Shown here: positions 20,182-29,908 of the stretch, piece by piece
How the letters are laid out: every line of letters starts with the position of its first letter
Numbering within the stretch: position 1 is the first letter of the stretch
Source of the DNA: an uncultured Flavobacteriaceae bacterium
Lineage (GTDB): Bacteria; Bacteroidota; Bacteroidia; Flavobacteriales; Flavobacteriaceae
Assembly (NCBI GenBank): GCA_947502975.1
Contig: CANNBV010000001.1
Span: 62,001-126,000, forward strand
Direction: 5' to 3'
Length of the DNA: 64,000 nucleotides
Position numbers and translations under genes: made by a program
The notes under the pieces: model-generated
The model's database searches: none
Told to the model about the DNA's origin: nothing
The model's input: the letters and a program-made list of their open reading frames with translations, nothing else

Positions 20182-21870
20182 TTAATTAAATATTTGTTCT
20201 AATATTGTTCTTGTTATCAAATATGTTGGTCGTACACCAGAAGTGCCTAAACCTCCAGAAGCAAGTGTACTACCTGTTTTCAGAGGATTATCACTAGCAT
20301 AGTATGCATACCTAACTTTTACATCATCTCTTATACTGCCTCTTACTTTTGAAGCAGCTTGAATTGCCTTCTGATAGTGAGCTCCTTCCATTTCTAAACC
20401 GATAACACTCCATGTTGATTCATAAAAGAACTTCAAAATGTCTTTATTTTGTAGTGATGTCCCTAAAACAGTTATCATTGCTCCTTCATACACATCAACA
20501 CCTTGGCACTGTAAATGTTCTTTTTTCAACTCATTTTTAAACGGATAATTATCTGCTGTTCCTTCAAAAATATGAGCAGAAGGTATCATTATATCTCCCT
20601 TGTCTCCTTCCAAAATACCCGCCTTCCCCATGATAGATACAGACTCTATATTTAAATGTATTTTTTCTTCTTTATAACTGAAAGGCTTTAGCAATTCATC
20701 AATCGTTTCATAGGCCTGCTCACCAAAGGCGTAATCCATCACTAATATAACAGGTTTTTTCGATTTAAGGGATATTTCATCTACTTTAATATCGAGCTTA
20801 GAAACATCTATTTTTTCTGTATCAAATATCTGAACATCAATATTAGCACCAGAGGAATCATCAATATAAATCATCCCTTCTTTTAATGCAGTTTTTTCTA
20901 CTTTAGTTCTAAGATCTGCGTTAGCCTTATTACTTAGCGACTTATAAACATCAAAAATATCTTGTTTTGATGTGAGTGATTTTAATGCACATGGTGCAAA
21001 TAATGTATTCATTACACTATGCATATTTGCACTGATAACATGTATTGGTCTATCTAAAAGTTTGTTTTTATAAAGGACACTTTTTATAGTATTTGCCCAA
21101 ACCTCACCATGTATATGATGCCCTATTTCTGCTCGTAGTACTGGACTAAATTTAACTGCTCGTTTGTTATTTGTCACTTGCTCCTCAATAGCCAATTTAC
21201 CTAACCAATAGATAATATGTAACAATCGTTCTGGTTGATTTGTAGTAGAAAATTCGCTGTAAATCTTGCTTATTTCACTAAATGTTCTTCCTAAAATATT
21301 AGCAGCATGCGTAATAGCAACTTCTCGCTCTTTTTGTGTTAACTTTTTACCGCTATTAACCACACTTTTTAGCTTATTCCAATCTCTTGTGGTCTTTCCA
21401 TTATCATCAATAAGTACACTTCTACTTATTTTATGGGACTCAATAAAAAGAAATGTAAGATGTGTTAGAATATCATAAATTTCAGAGCGTCCTCTGGTAA
21501 TTTCAATATTCATTTGCTCTTCGTCTATCCTGTAACAGTTACGTCTTCGCTTTTCTGGAATTATCGGTTTGAAGTGTGAATTTGAATACCCTTCATCACT
21601 TGTAAGATTTATTACTGAGCATTCTTCAATACCTATTGGCAAACGATCAACTACATATAATAGCCCGCTTAGTTCCACTTTTTCTTCAGCAATAGAACCA
21701 TAAATTTCTGGACGTAATAAAAGTAGCGATTGTCTTAAGGTTTCTCCAGAAACACCCATAGGTTTGTAAAACCCACGATTGAATAAATGACGCATGGTAA
21801 TATACATGCGTTCAATGGCATTAGAGCTTTCTTGGGCTCTAGTTCGTTCATAGCGTTTGGTTTGTTGCAT
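20182..21870 (-). CDS. DUF6909-like protein with nucleoside-phosphorylase-like C-terminus
   Basis: 562 residues, soluble, no signal peptide. I believe it belongs to DUF6909, a Bacteroidota family without assigned function. The C-terminal third (about residues 380-562) resembles the nucleoside phosphorylase/MTAN fold: IMGKAGILEGDKGDIMIPSA looks like the usual G-x-G...GD-I-V-P strand-turn, and GLEMEGAHYQKAIQAA resembles the EMEaaa ribose-binding helix. This similarity is my reading of motifs and is not tested. It lies 30 bp after GH3 and 12 bp before the Wzz-like gene. Confidence 0.55.
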   Translation of the reverse strand: MQQTKRYERTRAQESSNAIERMYITMRHLFNRGFYKPMGVSGETLRQSLLLLRPEIYGSIAEEKVELSGLLYVVDRLPIGIEECSVINLTSDEGYSNSHFKPIIPEKRRRNCYRIDEEQMNIEITRGRSEIYDILTHLTFLFIESHKISRSVLIDDNGKTTRDWNKLKSVVNSGKKLTQKEREVAITHAANILGRTFSEISKIYSEFSTTNQPERLLHIIYWLGKLAIEEQVTNNKRAVKFSPVLRAEIGHHIHGEVWANTIKSVLYKNKLLDRPIHVISANMHSVMNTLFAPCALKSLTSKQDIFDVYKSLSNKANADLRTKVEKTALKEGMIYIDDSSGANIDVQIFDTEKIDVSKLDIKVDEISLKSKKPVILVMDYAFGEQAYETIDELLKPFSYKEEKIHLNIESVSIMGKAGILEGDKGDIMIPSAHIFEGTADNYPFKNELKKEHLQCQGVDVYEGAMITVLGTSLQNKDILKFFYESTWSVIGLEMEGAHYQKAIQAASKVRGSIRDDVKVRYAYYASDNPLKTGSTLASGGLGTSGVRPTYLITRTILEQIFN

Positions 21871-21900
21871 AATTGTTTAAAAAACGCTACAAATGTACTA

Positions 21901-23397
21901 TTATTTTTCTTTGAATCTAAAAAGTGAATCGGCTATCTTCCTATCATTAGAAAGTCTTGGAATTTTATTCTGTCCACCAAGTTTCCCTAGAGATTTCATA
22001 TGTTCTTGAAAACCATTCTTTTTTACCTTGGTAATTTTTAACTGTTGCAATACTTTGCCTTCAATTAAATCAAAATAATAGGTGTTTTGATTTTGTAATG
22101 ATTGATCAATTTTTGATGCTAGAATCGATAAGTCTTCTGGTTCATTTTCAAACTCAATAAACCATTCGTGATAAGGCAATTCTTCTTTTGGATTAATTTG
22201 GGGTGCTACAGTAAACTCCGTAATACGAATACCTGTTCCATCAATGGCTTCCTGCATTGCTTGCTCTACTTCTTTTCCTATAACATGCTCACCAAATGCA
22301 GAAATAAAGTGCTTAATTCTACCTGAAACTATAACACGGTAGGGGTTTATTGAAGTAAATTGAACAGTATCCCCAATATTATAGGCCCACAATCCTGCAG
22401 TAGTTGAAATTATCATTACATAATTCACACCAATCTTAACATCTGCTACCGTAATACGTTCAGGGTTTTCATTGAAAAACTCATCGGCTTTAACAAACTC
22501 GTAAAATATGCCAGAATCTAACTGTAAGAGCATTCCTTTTTCATTTTGCTTGTCTTGAAAAGCAAAAAAGCCTTCACTAGCAGGATATAATTCTATACTA
22601 TCAACTTTACGTCCGATTAAATTTTCAAATTTAGCACGATAGGGCTCATAATTGACACCTCCAAAAATGAATAAATTAAAGTTTTTGAAAATATCACCAA
22701 CTTTCTTTCCTGTCTTTTGCTGTAATTTTTCAAAATACATCTGTACCCAAGAGGGTATTCCAGAAATAATAGTCATATTCTCAAGTAAAGTTTCATCAAC
22801 AATTGCATCAACCTTAGTTTCCCAATCTTCTATACAGTTGGCTTCCCATGAAGGTAGTCTGTTTTTCTGAAGGTATTTAGGAACATAATGCGCCACAATA
22901 CCCGATAATCTTCCTAGTTGAATACCATTTTGGGTATTTAAAATGGGACTCCCTTGTAAAAAAATCATCTTACCATCTACAAATTTGGAGTTGCCCGTTT
23001 CGTTGATATACATCAAAATAGCATTTCGTGCCGCTTCTACATGTGTTGGCATGCTTTCTTTGGTAATAGGTATGTATTTTGAACCTGAAGTTGTCCCTGA
23101 AGTTTTTGCGAAATAAATAGGCTTACCTTTCCAAAGCACATCGGTTTCACCTTCTACTACACGCTCAACGTATGATTTTAAATCTTCGTAATCTCTGATG
23201 GGTACCTGCGCTTTAAATTCTCTATAAGACGAGATGGTATTGAAATTATGATCGTTACCAAAAGCCGTTGTAGCTCCTATTTTTATTAAATTTTGAAACA
23301 CCTTATCTTGGGTTTCAACTGGACGATTAGCCCATTTTTGAATCTTTTTTGAAACCCGTTTTGCAAAAGGTTTAGCTAATACTGATTTTATCGACAT
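21901..23397 (-). CDS. GH3 family acyl-adenylating enzyme
   Basis: 498 residues of the GH3 family (named from auxin-responsive plant proteins), part of the ANL adenylating superfamily. The phosphate loop TSGTTSGSK is at 99-107, with YPASEGFFAFQD near 295 and YNIGDTVQF near 350. Plant members join amino acids to small carboxylic acids; the bacterial substrate is unknown. It lies 3 bp after the M23 peptidase gene on the same strand, an arrangement common in Flavobacteriaceae. Confidence 0.87.
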   Translation of the reverse strand: MSIKSVLAKPFAKRVSKKIQKWANRPVETQDKVFQNLIKIGATTAFGNDHNFNTISSYREFKAQVPIRDYEDLKSYVERVVEGETDVLWKGKPIYFAKTSGTTSGSKYIPITKESMPTHVEAARNAILMYINETGNSKFVDGKMIFLQGSPILNTQNGIQLGRLSGIVAHYVPKYLQKNRLPSWEANCIEDWETKVDAIVDETLLENMTIISGIPSWVQMYFEKLQQKTGKKVGDIFKNFNLFIFGGVNYEPYRAKFENLIGRKVDSIELYPASEGFFAFQDKQNEKGMLLQLDSGIFYEFVKADEFFNENPERITVADVKIGVNYVMIISTTAGLWAYNIGDTVQFTSINPYRVIVSGRIKHFISAFGEHVIGKEVEQAMQEAIDGTGIRITEFTVAPQINPKEELPYHEWFIEFENEPEDLSILASKIDQSLQNQNTYYFDLIEGKVLQQLKITKVKKNGFQEHMKSLGKLGGQNKIPRLSNDRKIADSLFRFKEK

Positions 23398-23400
23398 TGC

Positions 23401-24264
23401 TTATTCGAAATCTATAAAATTAGTTGGATTGATTGGGTAACCATCACTCCAAAGTTCAAAATGTAAATGTGGTCCTGTAGATAATTCACCTGTATTTCCA
23501 GAAGTAGCGATTACTTCTCCTGCTTTAACCAAATCACCTTGGCTTTTGGTTAATGTAGCATTATGTTTATATACTGAAATTAAACCATAACTGTGTTCTA
23601 AAATAATAACGTGGCCTGTGCCTGCAGTCCATTCTGCAAAAATTACAATACCATCTGCTGTTGCTTTTATAGGCGTGTCTTTTGGCACTACAACATCAAC
23701 GGCGTAGTGTTTTTCTTTTACATTATAAGCTTCGCTGATGGTTCCTGATACTGGAGGAAACAGTACAAAATTAGTGACAGACGTAGCAGATTCAAATAAA
23801 TTATATTTATCCTCTTTTTCTACTTTAGCTCTTAATAAAGAATCTTCTTTTGTAGGGTTTAAATCTACTTCACTAATTTCAAGTTTTGTGGCTTCAACAA
23901 TAGAATCTCTGTTTAATTCTTCAGAAGTTACATCTCCTTTAAGCACTTTTTTAATGGAGCTAAAATAACGTTCATTCATTGCCAATACTTGTTGCAAAGA
24001 GTCTGTTTTAAAACTTAAGTCCGTAGCTTGTTTTTTTAAAGCTGTTGACGAGTATCCAGGAATATATTCTTTTAATGGCGAATATGCGATGAGTAAAATA
24101 GTGAGTCCAACCAGTAAAATACTCGATAAGGTTACAATAACAAATACATTAAGTCTGGTAAGCTTTAATGATAAACGCTCTTCAAACGTATTTTCATTAA
24201 GTATTACCAAGCGATACTTATCCAGTAGTTTTTTTTTGATTTTTTTTGGTTTCTTTTTCGCCAT
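23401..24264 (-). CDS. M23 family (LytM) metallopeptidase, membrane anchored
   Basis: 287 residues: a Lys-rich cytoplasmic start, one membrane helix at about 38-61, a Ser/Glu-rich linker and a C-terminal LytM domain. Zinc ligands are intact: H186-x3-D190 in HYAVD, and H266/H268 in GPHLHFE. It probably cleaves or regulates cleavage of peptidoglycan crosslinks in the periplasm. Divergent from tatA, upstream of GH3. Confidence 0.9.
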   Translation of the reverse strand: MAKKKPKKIKKKLLDKYRLVILNENTFEERLSLKLTRLNVFVIVTLSSILLVGLTILLIAYSPLKEYIPGYSSTALKKQATDLSFKTDSLQQVLAMNERYFSSIKKVLKGDVTSEELNRDSIVEATKLEISEVDLNPTKEDSLLRAKVEKEDKYNLFESATSVTNFVLFPPVSGTISEAYNVKEKHYAVDVVVPKDTPIKATADGIVIFAEWTAGTGHVIILEHSYGLISVYKHNATLTKSQGDLVKAGEVIATSGNTGELSTGPHLHFELWSDGYPINPTNFIDFE

Positions 24265-24352
24265 CTTGCTCGCAAAATTAAATAAAATAAGCTTTACTAC
24301 AGCTTACACATGAGTATTAGTGTTAAAAACGATATATTTAAAGTTTAATTAT

Positions 24353-24360
24353 TAACTTTG
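24353..24360 (+). promoter_or_regulatory. Candidate -7 box before tatA
   Basis: TAACTTTG matches TAnnTTTG and lies 19 bases before the tatA ATG. No TTG is present 17-23 bases upstream, so support is partial. Confidence 0.3.
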
Positions 24361-24379
24361 TGGTCTAAATACATTAGTT

Positions 24380-24562
24380 ATGAGTTTATACACATTACCG
24401 TTAGCCATTGGAGCCCCACAAATTATCTTAATAGTAGTTGTGGTATTATTGTTATTTGGTGGAAGAAAAATTCCTGAGTTAATGCGTGGTTTAGGAAGCG
24501 GTATAAAAGAATTTAAAGACGCAAGTAAAGAAGACGAGCCAAAGAAAGATAAAGCTGAGTAA
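24380..24562 (+). CDS. tatA: Twin-arginine translocase subunit TatA/TatE
   Basis: 60-residue Tat pore-forming subunit for export of folded proteins. It has a short N-terminus, the membrane helix [14 protein letters not shown], the FGG-x-K-x-P-E hinge (FGGRKIPEL), then the amphipathic helix [14 protein letters not shown] and a charged tail. This is the minimal TatA/E architecture. Divergent from the M23 gene and followed by a strong hairpin terminator. tatC is not in the window. Confidence 0.93.
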   Translation: MSLYTLPLAIGAPQIILIVVVVLLLFGGRKIPELMRGLGSGIKEFKDASKEDEPKKDKAE

Positions 24563-24584
24563 GCTTTTGCTTTTCAATAAAATT

Positions 24585-24617
24585 AAAAAAGCCAATACAT
24601 TTAGTATTGGCTTTTTT
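24585..24617. terminator. Bidirectional intrinsic terminator
   Basis: Hairpin with arms AAAAAAGCCAATAC / GTATTGGCTTTTTT around a short ATTTA-like loop. A-tract and T-tract lie on both sides, so it can serve tatA (plus) and the convergent DUF4837 gene (minus). Confidence 0.85.
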
Positions 24618-24640
24618 ATTCGATTTATTTTGAAATATTT

Positions 24641-25633
24641 CTACTTGTCTATCTTAATCGTCTTAATAATCGCTTCCAACTCAAACATATAATCACGCTT
24701 TTCTACGGAAGGCGCAAACGTAAAACCCTCTGCGATTATCCAACGTTTGTTTATTTTATCCTCTATGGCGTAATTAATAAATGGCCCTGCCATAACTGCA
24801 CCATGTACATTCCACATACCTTTAGTCTCAATTGTAGGTTTGTTATCTAAAATAGTTTTAGTATGAAATGGTGTGTACTTATTTTGTGTGATCATGTAAC
24901 TATTCTCCACTGGTCCTTCAATATATTTCTTGCCAATAGAATCTCTAATTTTGATAATTTGCTCTACAAGACTAGTATCCTTTTTTATTTCAGTATATGG
25001 TAATTCATATAGTAAAACATTTGTGTAGCCTGTTCTTATATCTTTTTTAATCCAATAAAATTTGTCTTCTTTATTGGCGATTGTCTTTCCAATCCTGTAA
25101 GCTGTTGGGAATTCAATACTTAATCCTAGGTTCTCTTTAATAACACTAGCGTTGTACAACGATTTACGAATTAACTTCTGTTTGTAAGCCAACTCAATAT
25201 TCCTGAAGGTTTCAATGATTTTCGCAGCGTTATCTTTTAAAAGCGTGATCACCTCATCCTTAGTATTTCCTGTAATTAGAATCACTTTTTGAGGTTGTGC
25301 ATAAACATTATCTAAAACAGCAATATCTGCCTTTTTCCCCATTTCAATTTTTAAAACTGTACGGGTTCTTGTAATAAAATCAGTAAAAACTTGTGGCGGA
25401 ATTTGATTGATATTAAAAGTAGGTTCGTCTTGCGGCAGGCCATAAACAGGTTTGGTAAGTACTTCGCGAATAGCTTCACCTAGGCGTCCTTTCCAGTTTT
25501 CATTATCTATAACAACAGATATATCGTTAATTCTTCCTTGAGAATCAAAAAGTATTCTTTGATTTTTAGATGTATCATCTTTACACGATACAATACTTGC
25601 TATAACTAATAGAACACATACTAATTTTCTCAT
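24641..25633 (-). CDS. DUF4837 family lipoprotein
   Basis: 330 residues with a lipoprotein signal (LLVIASIVSC, Cys17). The body fits DUF4837, a Bacteroidota family usually next to tatA and the LysM transglycosylase gene. Its start, IVSCKDDTSKNQRILFDSQGRIN, and the later IRKSLYNASVIKENLGLSIEFPTAY are family-like. Function unknown; expected in the outer or inner membrane facing the periplasm. It lies 17 bp downstream of the transglycosylase gene, so probably in one operon with it. Confidence 0.82.
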   Translation of the reverse strand: MRKLVCVLLVIASIVSCKDDTSKNQRILFDSQGRINDISVVIDNENWKGRLGEAIREVLTKPVYGLPQDEPTFNINQIPPQVFTDFITRTRTVLKIEMGKKADIAVLDNVYAQPQKVILITGNTKDEVITLLKDNAAKIIETFRNIELAYKQKLIRKSLYNASVIKENLGLSIEFPTAYRIGKTIANKEDKFYWIKKDIRTGYTNVLLYELPYTEIKKDTSLVEQIIKIRDSIGKKYIEGPVENSYMITQNKYTPFHTKTILDNKPTIETKGMWNVHGAVMAGPFINYAIEDKINKRWIIAEGFTFAPSVEKRDYMFELEAIIKTIKIDK

Positions 25634-25650
25634 TGTTTTTATTTTTTGAA

Positions 25651-27225
25651 TTAGCCTTTGCCAATTTTTAACTTCATTCCTGGTTTTAATTTACTACCAC
25701 TAATACCGTTCCAATCTTTAATATTTTGAATAGAAACTCCAGAAAATTTTTGTGAAATGCTCCAAAGCGAGTCTCCATTTTGTACTGTGTAGATTACGAC
25801 ATCACCAGAAATAGGCTTTGGTTTTTGCTTTTTTACAGTAACTGAAGGTTGTGAGACTACAGGTTTTCTAGGGTAAATAGAAAGCCGTTGCCCAATTTTT
25901 AAATCGTTGCTTCGCAATCCATTCCAACGTTTAATATCACTTACACGAACACCATGAATTCTAGCTATTTTTCCTAGATAATCTCCTGATCTTACACGAT
26001 ATCGAATCCTATCGTTAGCATTAAAAAATTGTGGTAATGGTTTTTCGCGTTTTTCTAATTCTTCTTTAGCAAAGGCGTAAATTTTTTCTTCATTATTTAC
26101 AAAAGTACCAATCGCATCAGTTGGTAAACGTAATGTGTAATTTTCACCTTTAACCACTGGAATGATATCTAACTTGTAGGATGGGTTTAAAAACTGAAGC
26201 TGTTCGATAGGTGTTCCAGTAACCTCAGAAACCTGATCTAAAGTGATCATTTGTTTTACCACAACCGTATCTGTTTCAAAATATACCATTTCTGGTTTGT
26301 AACGTTTAAAGCCATGTACTTCAGCATATTCAAAAATGTACATATTAGCTAAAAATGCTGGTAAATAACCCGCGGTTTCACGTGGTAAATTGTGACGGAT
26401 ATTCCAATAGTTTTTATAGCCTCCCGATCTTCGAATTGCTTTTGTTACATTTCCTGGTCCAGAATTATAAGCTGCCAACGCTAAGTCCCAATCGCCAAAA
26501 ATCTGATATAATTTTGCTAGATATTTTGATGCGGCTGTTGTAGATTTTATAGGATCGCTACGTTCATCTACATAACTACTCACGTCTAAACCGTACATTT
26601 TACCAGTGCTAAACATAAACTGCCAAAGTCCTGTGGCTCCAACTCTAGATTTCGCATTGGGTTTTAAAGCAGATTCTACCACAGCCAAATATTTAATTTC
26701 TAGCGGGATATTTTGATTGTCTAATTCCTGCTCAAACAGTGGAAAATAAAATGTACTCATAGTCATGAGTTTCTGTAAATGCTTCCGTCTATGCTTTAAA
26801 TAAGATTTAATGACGCGCTCCAAAGAAGGATTGTAAGAGACATTAAACGGTGTTCTAGCATCTAATTCCTTTAAGCGTTTTTTTAAGGTGTCGGTAGGTA
26901 ATTCTGGATAATCAACCTCATCAAAAGTCATTTCCGTAACCGACTTATAAATGGTGTCAAACAGATTATTATTATAAAGTTCTTCTCGCCATCGTTTATC
27001 TAATTCTGCTAAATGACTATCGTCTTCAAGTTTTTTAATGGATAAACTGTCGTCTTTTACAATGGCTTTAATCGGCCTTACTTCAATACGTTTAGCATCA
27101 ATTAAAGTAGTGTCACCTACAAGAGTTGTATTTGTTTTGGGAACTTCTTTAACTACTTGTGCCATAGAAACACCAGAAGTAAGCATTAGAAAAGGTACTA
27201 AAAAACGAAAAATCATAACATGCAT
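25651..27225 (-). CDS. MltD-like lytic transglycosylase with two LysM domains
   Basis: 524 residues. A signal peptide ends near residue 22 (SGVSMAQ). The SLT domain covers about 165-320 with catalytic Glu183 in AVVESALKP, then GATGLWQFM and AAYNSGPGNV. Two LysM repeats follow, at roughly 408-450 (YRVRSGDYLGKIARIHGV) and 478-521 (YTVQNGDSLWSISQKF). It cleaves peptidoglycan glycan strands, with LysM providing wall binding. ATG at 27225 or, equally good for the signal peptide, at 27216. Confidence 0.93.
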   Translation of the reverse strand: MHVMIFRFLVPFLMLTSGVSMAQVVKEVPKTNTTLVGDTTLIDAKRIEVRPIKAIVKDDSLSIKKLEDDSHLAELDKRWREELYNNNLFDTIYKSVTEMTFDEVDYPELPTDTLKKRLKELDARTPFNVSYNPSLERVIKSYLKHRRKHLQKLMTMSTFYFPLFEQELDNQNIPLEIKYLAVVESALKPNAKSRVGATGLWQFMFSTGKMYGLDVSSYVDERSDPIKSTTAASKYLAKLYQIFGDWDLALAAYNSGPGNVTKAIRRSGGYKNYWNIRHNLPRETAGYLPAFLANMYIFEYAEVHGFKRYKPEMVYFETDTVVVKQMITLDQVSEVTGTPIEQLQFLNPSYKLDIIPVVKGENYTLRLPTDAIGTFVNNEEKIYAFAKEELEKREKPLPQFFNANDRIRYRVRSGDYLGKIARIHGVRVSDIKRWNGLRSNDLKIGQRLSIYPRKPVVSQPSVTVKKQKPKPISGDVVIYTVQNGDSLWSISQKFSGVSIQNIKDWNGISGSKLKPGMKLKIGKG

Positions 27226-27286
27226 TCAATTTAATTTGAACGATAGTACGGCTAAAATCGTATTTTTTAGTTGAAATACAAAAATA

Positions 27287-27318
27287 AGACCTCATAGAGT
27301 TTTAAATCTATGAGGTCT
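27287..27318 (-). terminator. Intrinsic terminator after the MOSC gene
   Basis: Perfect 12-bp arms AGACCTCATAGA / TCTATGAGGTCT with an 8-base loop. On the minus strand the arm is followed by TTATTTTTG, so it can stop transcription from the MOSC gene before the transglycosylase gene. Confidence 0.8.
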
Positions 27319-27367
27319 ATTATCTAAATTATTGAATTTAAGCCGCTAATTATAACTACAGCCTTTA

Positions 27368-27913
27368 TTAAACTCTATCTAATTTTATATAGGGTTTTTG
27401 AGGAAGTTCAACTATAATTTCATCTCCTATTTTCACTTCACCTCCTTCTAAAACTATCCCCATTATACCTGCTTTTCTAATAAGATTTCCGTTTTCATCT
27501 CTATCCAAAACAGCTTTCATTAATCCTTGCTTTAAAGCATCAAGTTGTTTACATGGGTTTCTTAATCCAGTAATTTTTATTTTAGCTGTATCTCCAATAT
27601 TTAATATTGAATCTTTGGGGAGCTTTAACAATTCTATTCCCTTTGTTGTTATATTTTCTCCAATTTCCCCTGCATTTATATCAAATCCTTTTTCTTTTAA
27701 TTCATTAAAAAGCTCTGAATGAATTAAATGGACTTGTCTTAAATTCGGTTGATTAGGGTCTTTTGATACTCTTGAACGATGTTTAACCGTAATTCCCATG
27801 TGAGCGTCTCCTTTTACTCCCAATCCTTTTAATAAATATATTTTTTCATAATTATATTTACTAAACGTATGAGAGCTACTTTTGCTCACTGAAATTACTA
27901 TTGCTTTATTCAT
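27368..27913 (-). CDS. MOSC domain protein
   Basis: 181 residues of a stand-alone MOSC domain, related to the C-terminal domain of molybdenum cofactor sulfurases and YiiM. Visible motifs are GVKGDAHMG (32-40), AGEIGENITT (81-90) and the conserved Cys121 in LRNPCKQLD, which would carry sulfur or bind cofactor. The substrate in this organism is unknown. Followed by a strong terminator; pgk lies 77 bp upstream on the same strand. Confidence 0.85.
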   Translation of the reverse strand: MNKAIVISVSKSSSHTFSKYNYEKIYLLKGLGVKGDAHMGITVKHRSRVSKDPNQPNLRQVHLIHSELFNELKEKGFDINAGEIGENITTKGIELLKLPKDSILNIGDTAKIKITGLRNPCKQLDALKQGLMKAVLDRDENGNLIRKAGIMGIVLEGGEVKIGDEIIVELPQKPYIKLDRV

Positions 27914-27990
27914 CGCATTCAGCTAATAGCTAAAAAGATTATAACAAGAGAGGTCTCCTTATACTTTTGGTTTTACTTTATGTAATAAAT

Positions 27991-29178
27991 TTACTTTAGA
28001 ATAGCAGCAATACCAGGAAGCGTTTTTCCTTCTAAACTTTCTAACATTGCGCCTCCACCTGTACTTACATAGCTTACTTTGTCTTGGAAACCAAATTGCT
28101 TAACTGCTGCAACAGAATCGCCACCACCAACTAATGAAAAGGCGCCATTTTCAGTTGCTGCTGCAATAGAATTTCCAAGTTCGATAGTGCCATTTGCAAA
28201 ACTTTCCATTTCAAAAACACCCAATGGTCCATTCCAAAGAATAGTTTTTGATGCCATAACTACTTTGTGAAATTGCTCACGAGATTTTGGTCCTGCATCA
28301 ACACCTTCCCAACCATCAGGAATTGCATTGATATCTACAATTTGTGTATTGGCATCATTGCTAAAATCATCAGCAGCAATGGTATCTACAGGGATATGTA
28401 TTTGTACATTTTTCGCTTTGGCTTGTTCTAAAATTTCTAAAGCTAAAGGCATTTTATCGTCCTCACAAATAGAATTTCCAATAGTGCCACCTTGCGCTTT
28501 TACGAATGTAAATGCCATACCACCACCAATGATAAGGTGATCTACCTTATCTAAAATATTTTCGATAATTGTGATTTTTGAAGACACTTTAGCGCCACCA
28601 AGAATAGCCAAAACAGGCTTCTCACCAGTTTCCATTACTTTTTTGATACTTTCTATTTCTTGAGCTAATAAATTTCCAAAACATTTTTTGCCTTCGAAAA
28701 ACTGAGCCACAATAGTTGTTGATGCGTGCGCTCTATGCGCCGTACCAAAAGCGTCATTTACATAAATATCACCTAACTTTGAAAGCTTTTCTGCAAAGCC
28801 TTCATCGCCAGCTGTTTCTTCTTTATAATAGCGTAAATTTTCTAATAATAAGATTTCTCCTGGCTCTAAACTTGCAGCGGCAGCCTCTACATCTTCACCT
28901 ATACAATCTGTAACAAACTTTACGCCTACACCTAAAACGTCTTCTACTTTCGATACAATATGCTTCAATGAAAACTCATCTTGAAACCCTTTTGGACGCC
29001 CTAAATGCGACATTAAAATACAGCTACCACCATCTTCTAAAATTTTAATTATTGATGGTTTTGCAGATACAATTCTTGTGGCATCTGTTACCTCAAAATT
29101 TTCGTTTAGCGGCACATTAAAATCTACACGGATTAATGCTTTTTTATTTTCGAAATTAAAATCGTTTAGCGTCTTCAT
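27991..29178 (-). CDS. pgk: Phosphoglycerate kinase
   Basis: Glycolytic enzyme converting 1,3-bisphosphoglycerate and ADP to 3-phosphoglycerate and ATP. It has RVDFNVPLN at the N-terminus, [10 protein letters not shown], the hinge LGGAKVSSK and the C-terminal [14 protein letters not shown] with STGGGAMLE. Length 395 residues from ATG 29178; an upstream in-frame extension lies in the leader and is rejected. A CAAATGTA (TACATTTG on the minus strand) lies at 29206-29213. Confidence 0.97.
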   Translation of the reverse strand: MKTLNDFNFENKKALIRVDFNVPLNENFEVTDATRIVSAKPSIIKILEDGGSCILMSHLGRPKGFQDEFSLKHIVSKVEDVLGVGVKFVTDCIGEDVEAAAASLEPGEILLLENLRYYKEETAGDEGFAEKLSKLGDIYVNDAFGTAHRAHASTTIVAQFFEGKKCFGNLLAQEIESIKKVMETGEKPVLAILGGAKVSSKITIIENILDKVDHLIIGGGMAFTFVKAQGGTIGNSICEDDKMPLALEILEQAKAKNVQIHIPVDTIAADDFSNDANTQIVDINAIPDGWEGVDAGPKSREQFHKVVMASKTILWNGPLGVFEMESFANGTIELGNSIAAATENGAFSLVGGGDSVAAVKQFGFQDKVSYVSTGGGAMLESLEGKTLPGIAAILK

Positions 29179-29205
29179 TAGTATTATTTTATATCTATTA
29201 AAACA

Positions 29206-29213
29206 CAAATGTA
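29206..29213 (-). promoter_or_regulatory. Candidate -7 box of pgk
   Basis: TACATTTG on the minus strand fits TAnnTTTG, 27 bases before the pgk ATG. No TTG occurs at the usual upstream distance. Confidence 0.3.
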
Positions 29214-29327
29214 GTTAATTAAATAGCCATAAAAAATGACTTTTTTTACGAAAACGTTTGAAGTGATGAAGTTTTTTTGAGATTGCTTTTTTGTTTGATA
29301 GTGCATTGACTTTGTTAGAAAAAAAAG

Positions 29328-29395
29328 ATAACTTCGTTTAACGTCGGATATAAGTCATTAAAACGACGCATATCCGAAAAACATTAGCGGCAAGC
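29328..29395 (+). repeat. Hairpin element 1 (attC-like ends), left of the sigma-factor cassette
   Basis: Conserved ends TTCGTTTAACGT and ACATTAGCGGC enclose a perfect inverted repeat TCGGATAT (29344-29351) / ATATCCGA (29370-29377). The left end contains GTTTAAC (29336-29342), which fits the attC consensus RYYYAAC; the right end ATTAGCG nearly fits GTTRRRY. The rest of this 351-bp intergenic stretch holds the pgk promoter region and, after the element, about 130 bp with nothing I recognise before the YCII gene. Confidence 0.6.
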
Positions 29396-29529
29396 AGTGG
29401 CTCTGATGAGAACGTTTACCTGGGTTTTATATCACATTGTTGTGAAAAAAATAAGTTTGTTGTCCTATTTCCATGTTCTCAATCATTATGAATTAAAAGT
29501 TTATTATTTATAATTTAAAAACAAAAAAC

Positions 29530-29880
29530 ATGAAAGATTTTATGATGTTATTTCACAGCGAGCCCAATCCTGATTTTAATCCTACTCCAGAACAAATAGA
29601 AGAAGAAGTAAAAGCCTGGCAAGATTGGATGGGAGGAATTGGAGCACAAGGCAAATTAAAAAATCCAGGAGAAGCACTTGGTTTTGAAGGAAAAACAATG
29701 CATGCCGATGGAACTATTACAGATGGACCCTACGCAGAACTGAAAGAAATTGTTGGAGGTTTTATCATTGTATCAGCTGAATCTATTGAAGAAGCCATCC
29801 AACTCGGAAAAGGTTGTCCTGCATTAAGTAGTGGTGGTAAAGTAGAGGTTAGAGATATTATGGTTTTTGATGGAATGTAG
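29530..29880 (+). CDS. YCII-related (DGPF-type) protein, ECF42 partner
   Basis: 116-residue single-domain protein of the YCII superfamily, DGPF branch. The signature DGPYAE is at residues 65-70, and GGFIIVSAESIEEAI follows in the expected place. Proteins of this branch are encoded next to ECF42-type sigma factors; their biochemical role is unresolved, possibly ligand sensing. It lies 28 bp upstream of the sigma factor gene, so the two are probably cotranscribed. Confidence 0.88.
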   Translation: MKDFMMLFHSEPNPDFNPTPEQIEEEVKAWQDWMGGIGAQGKLKNPGEALGFEGKTMHADGTITDGPYAELKEIVGGFIIVSAESIEEAIQLGKGCPALSSGGKVEVRDIMVFDGM

Positions 29881-29908
29881 TATCCTGATTAAATGAGAAG
29901 TTGGTTAA

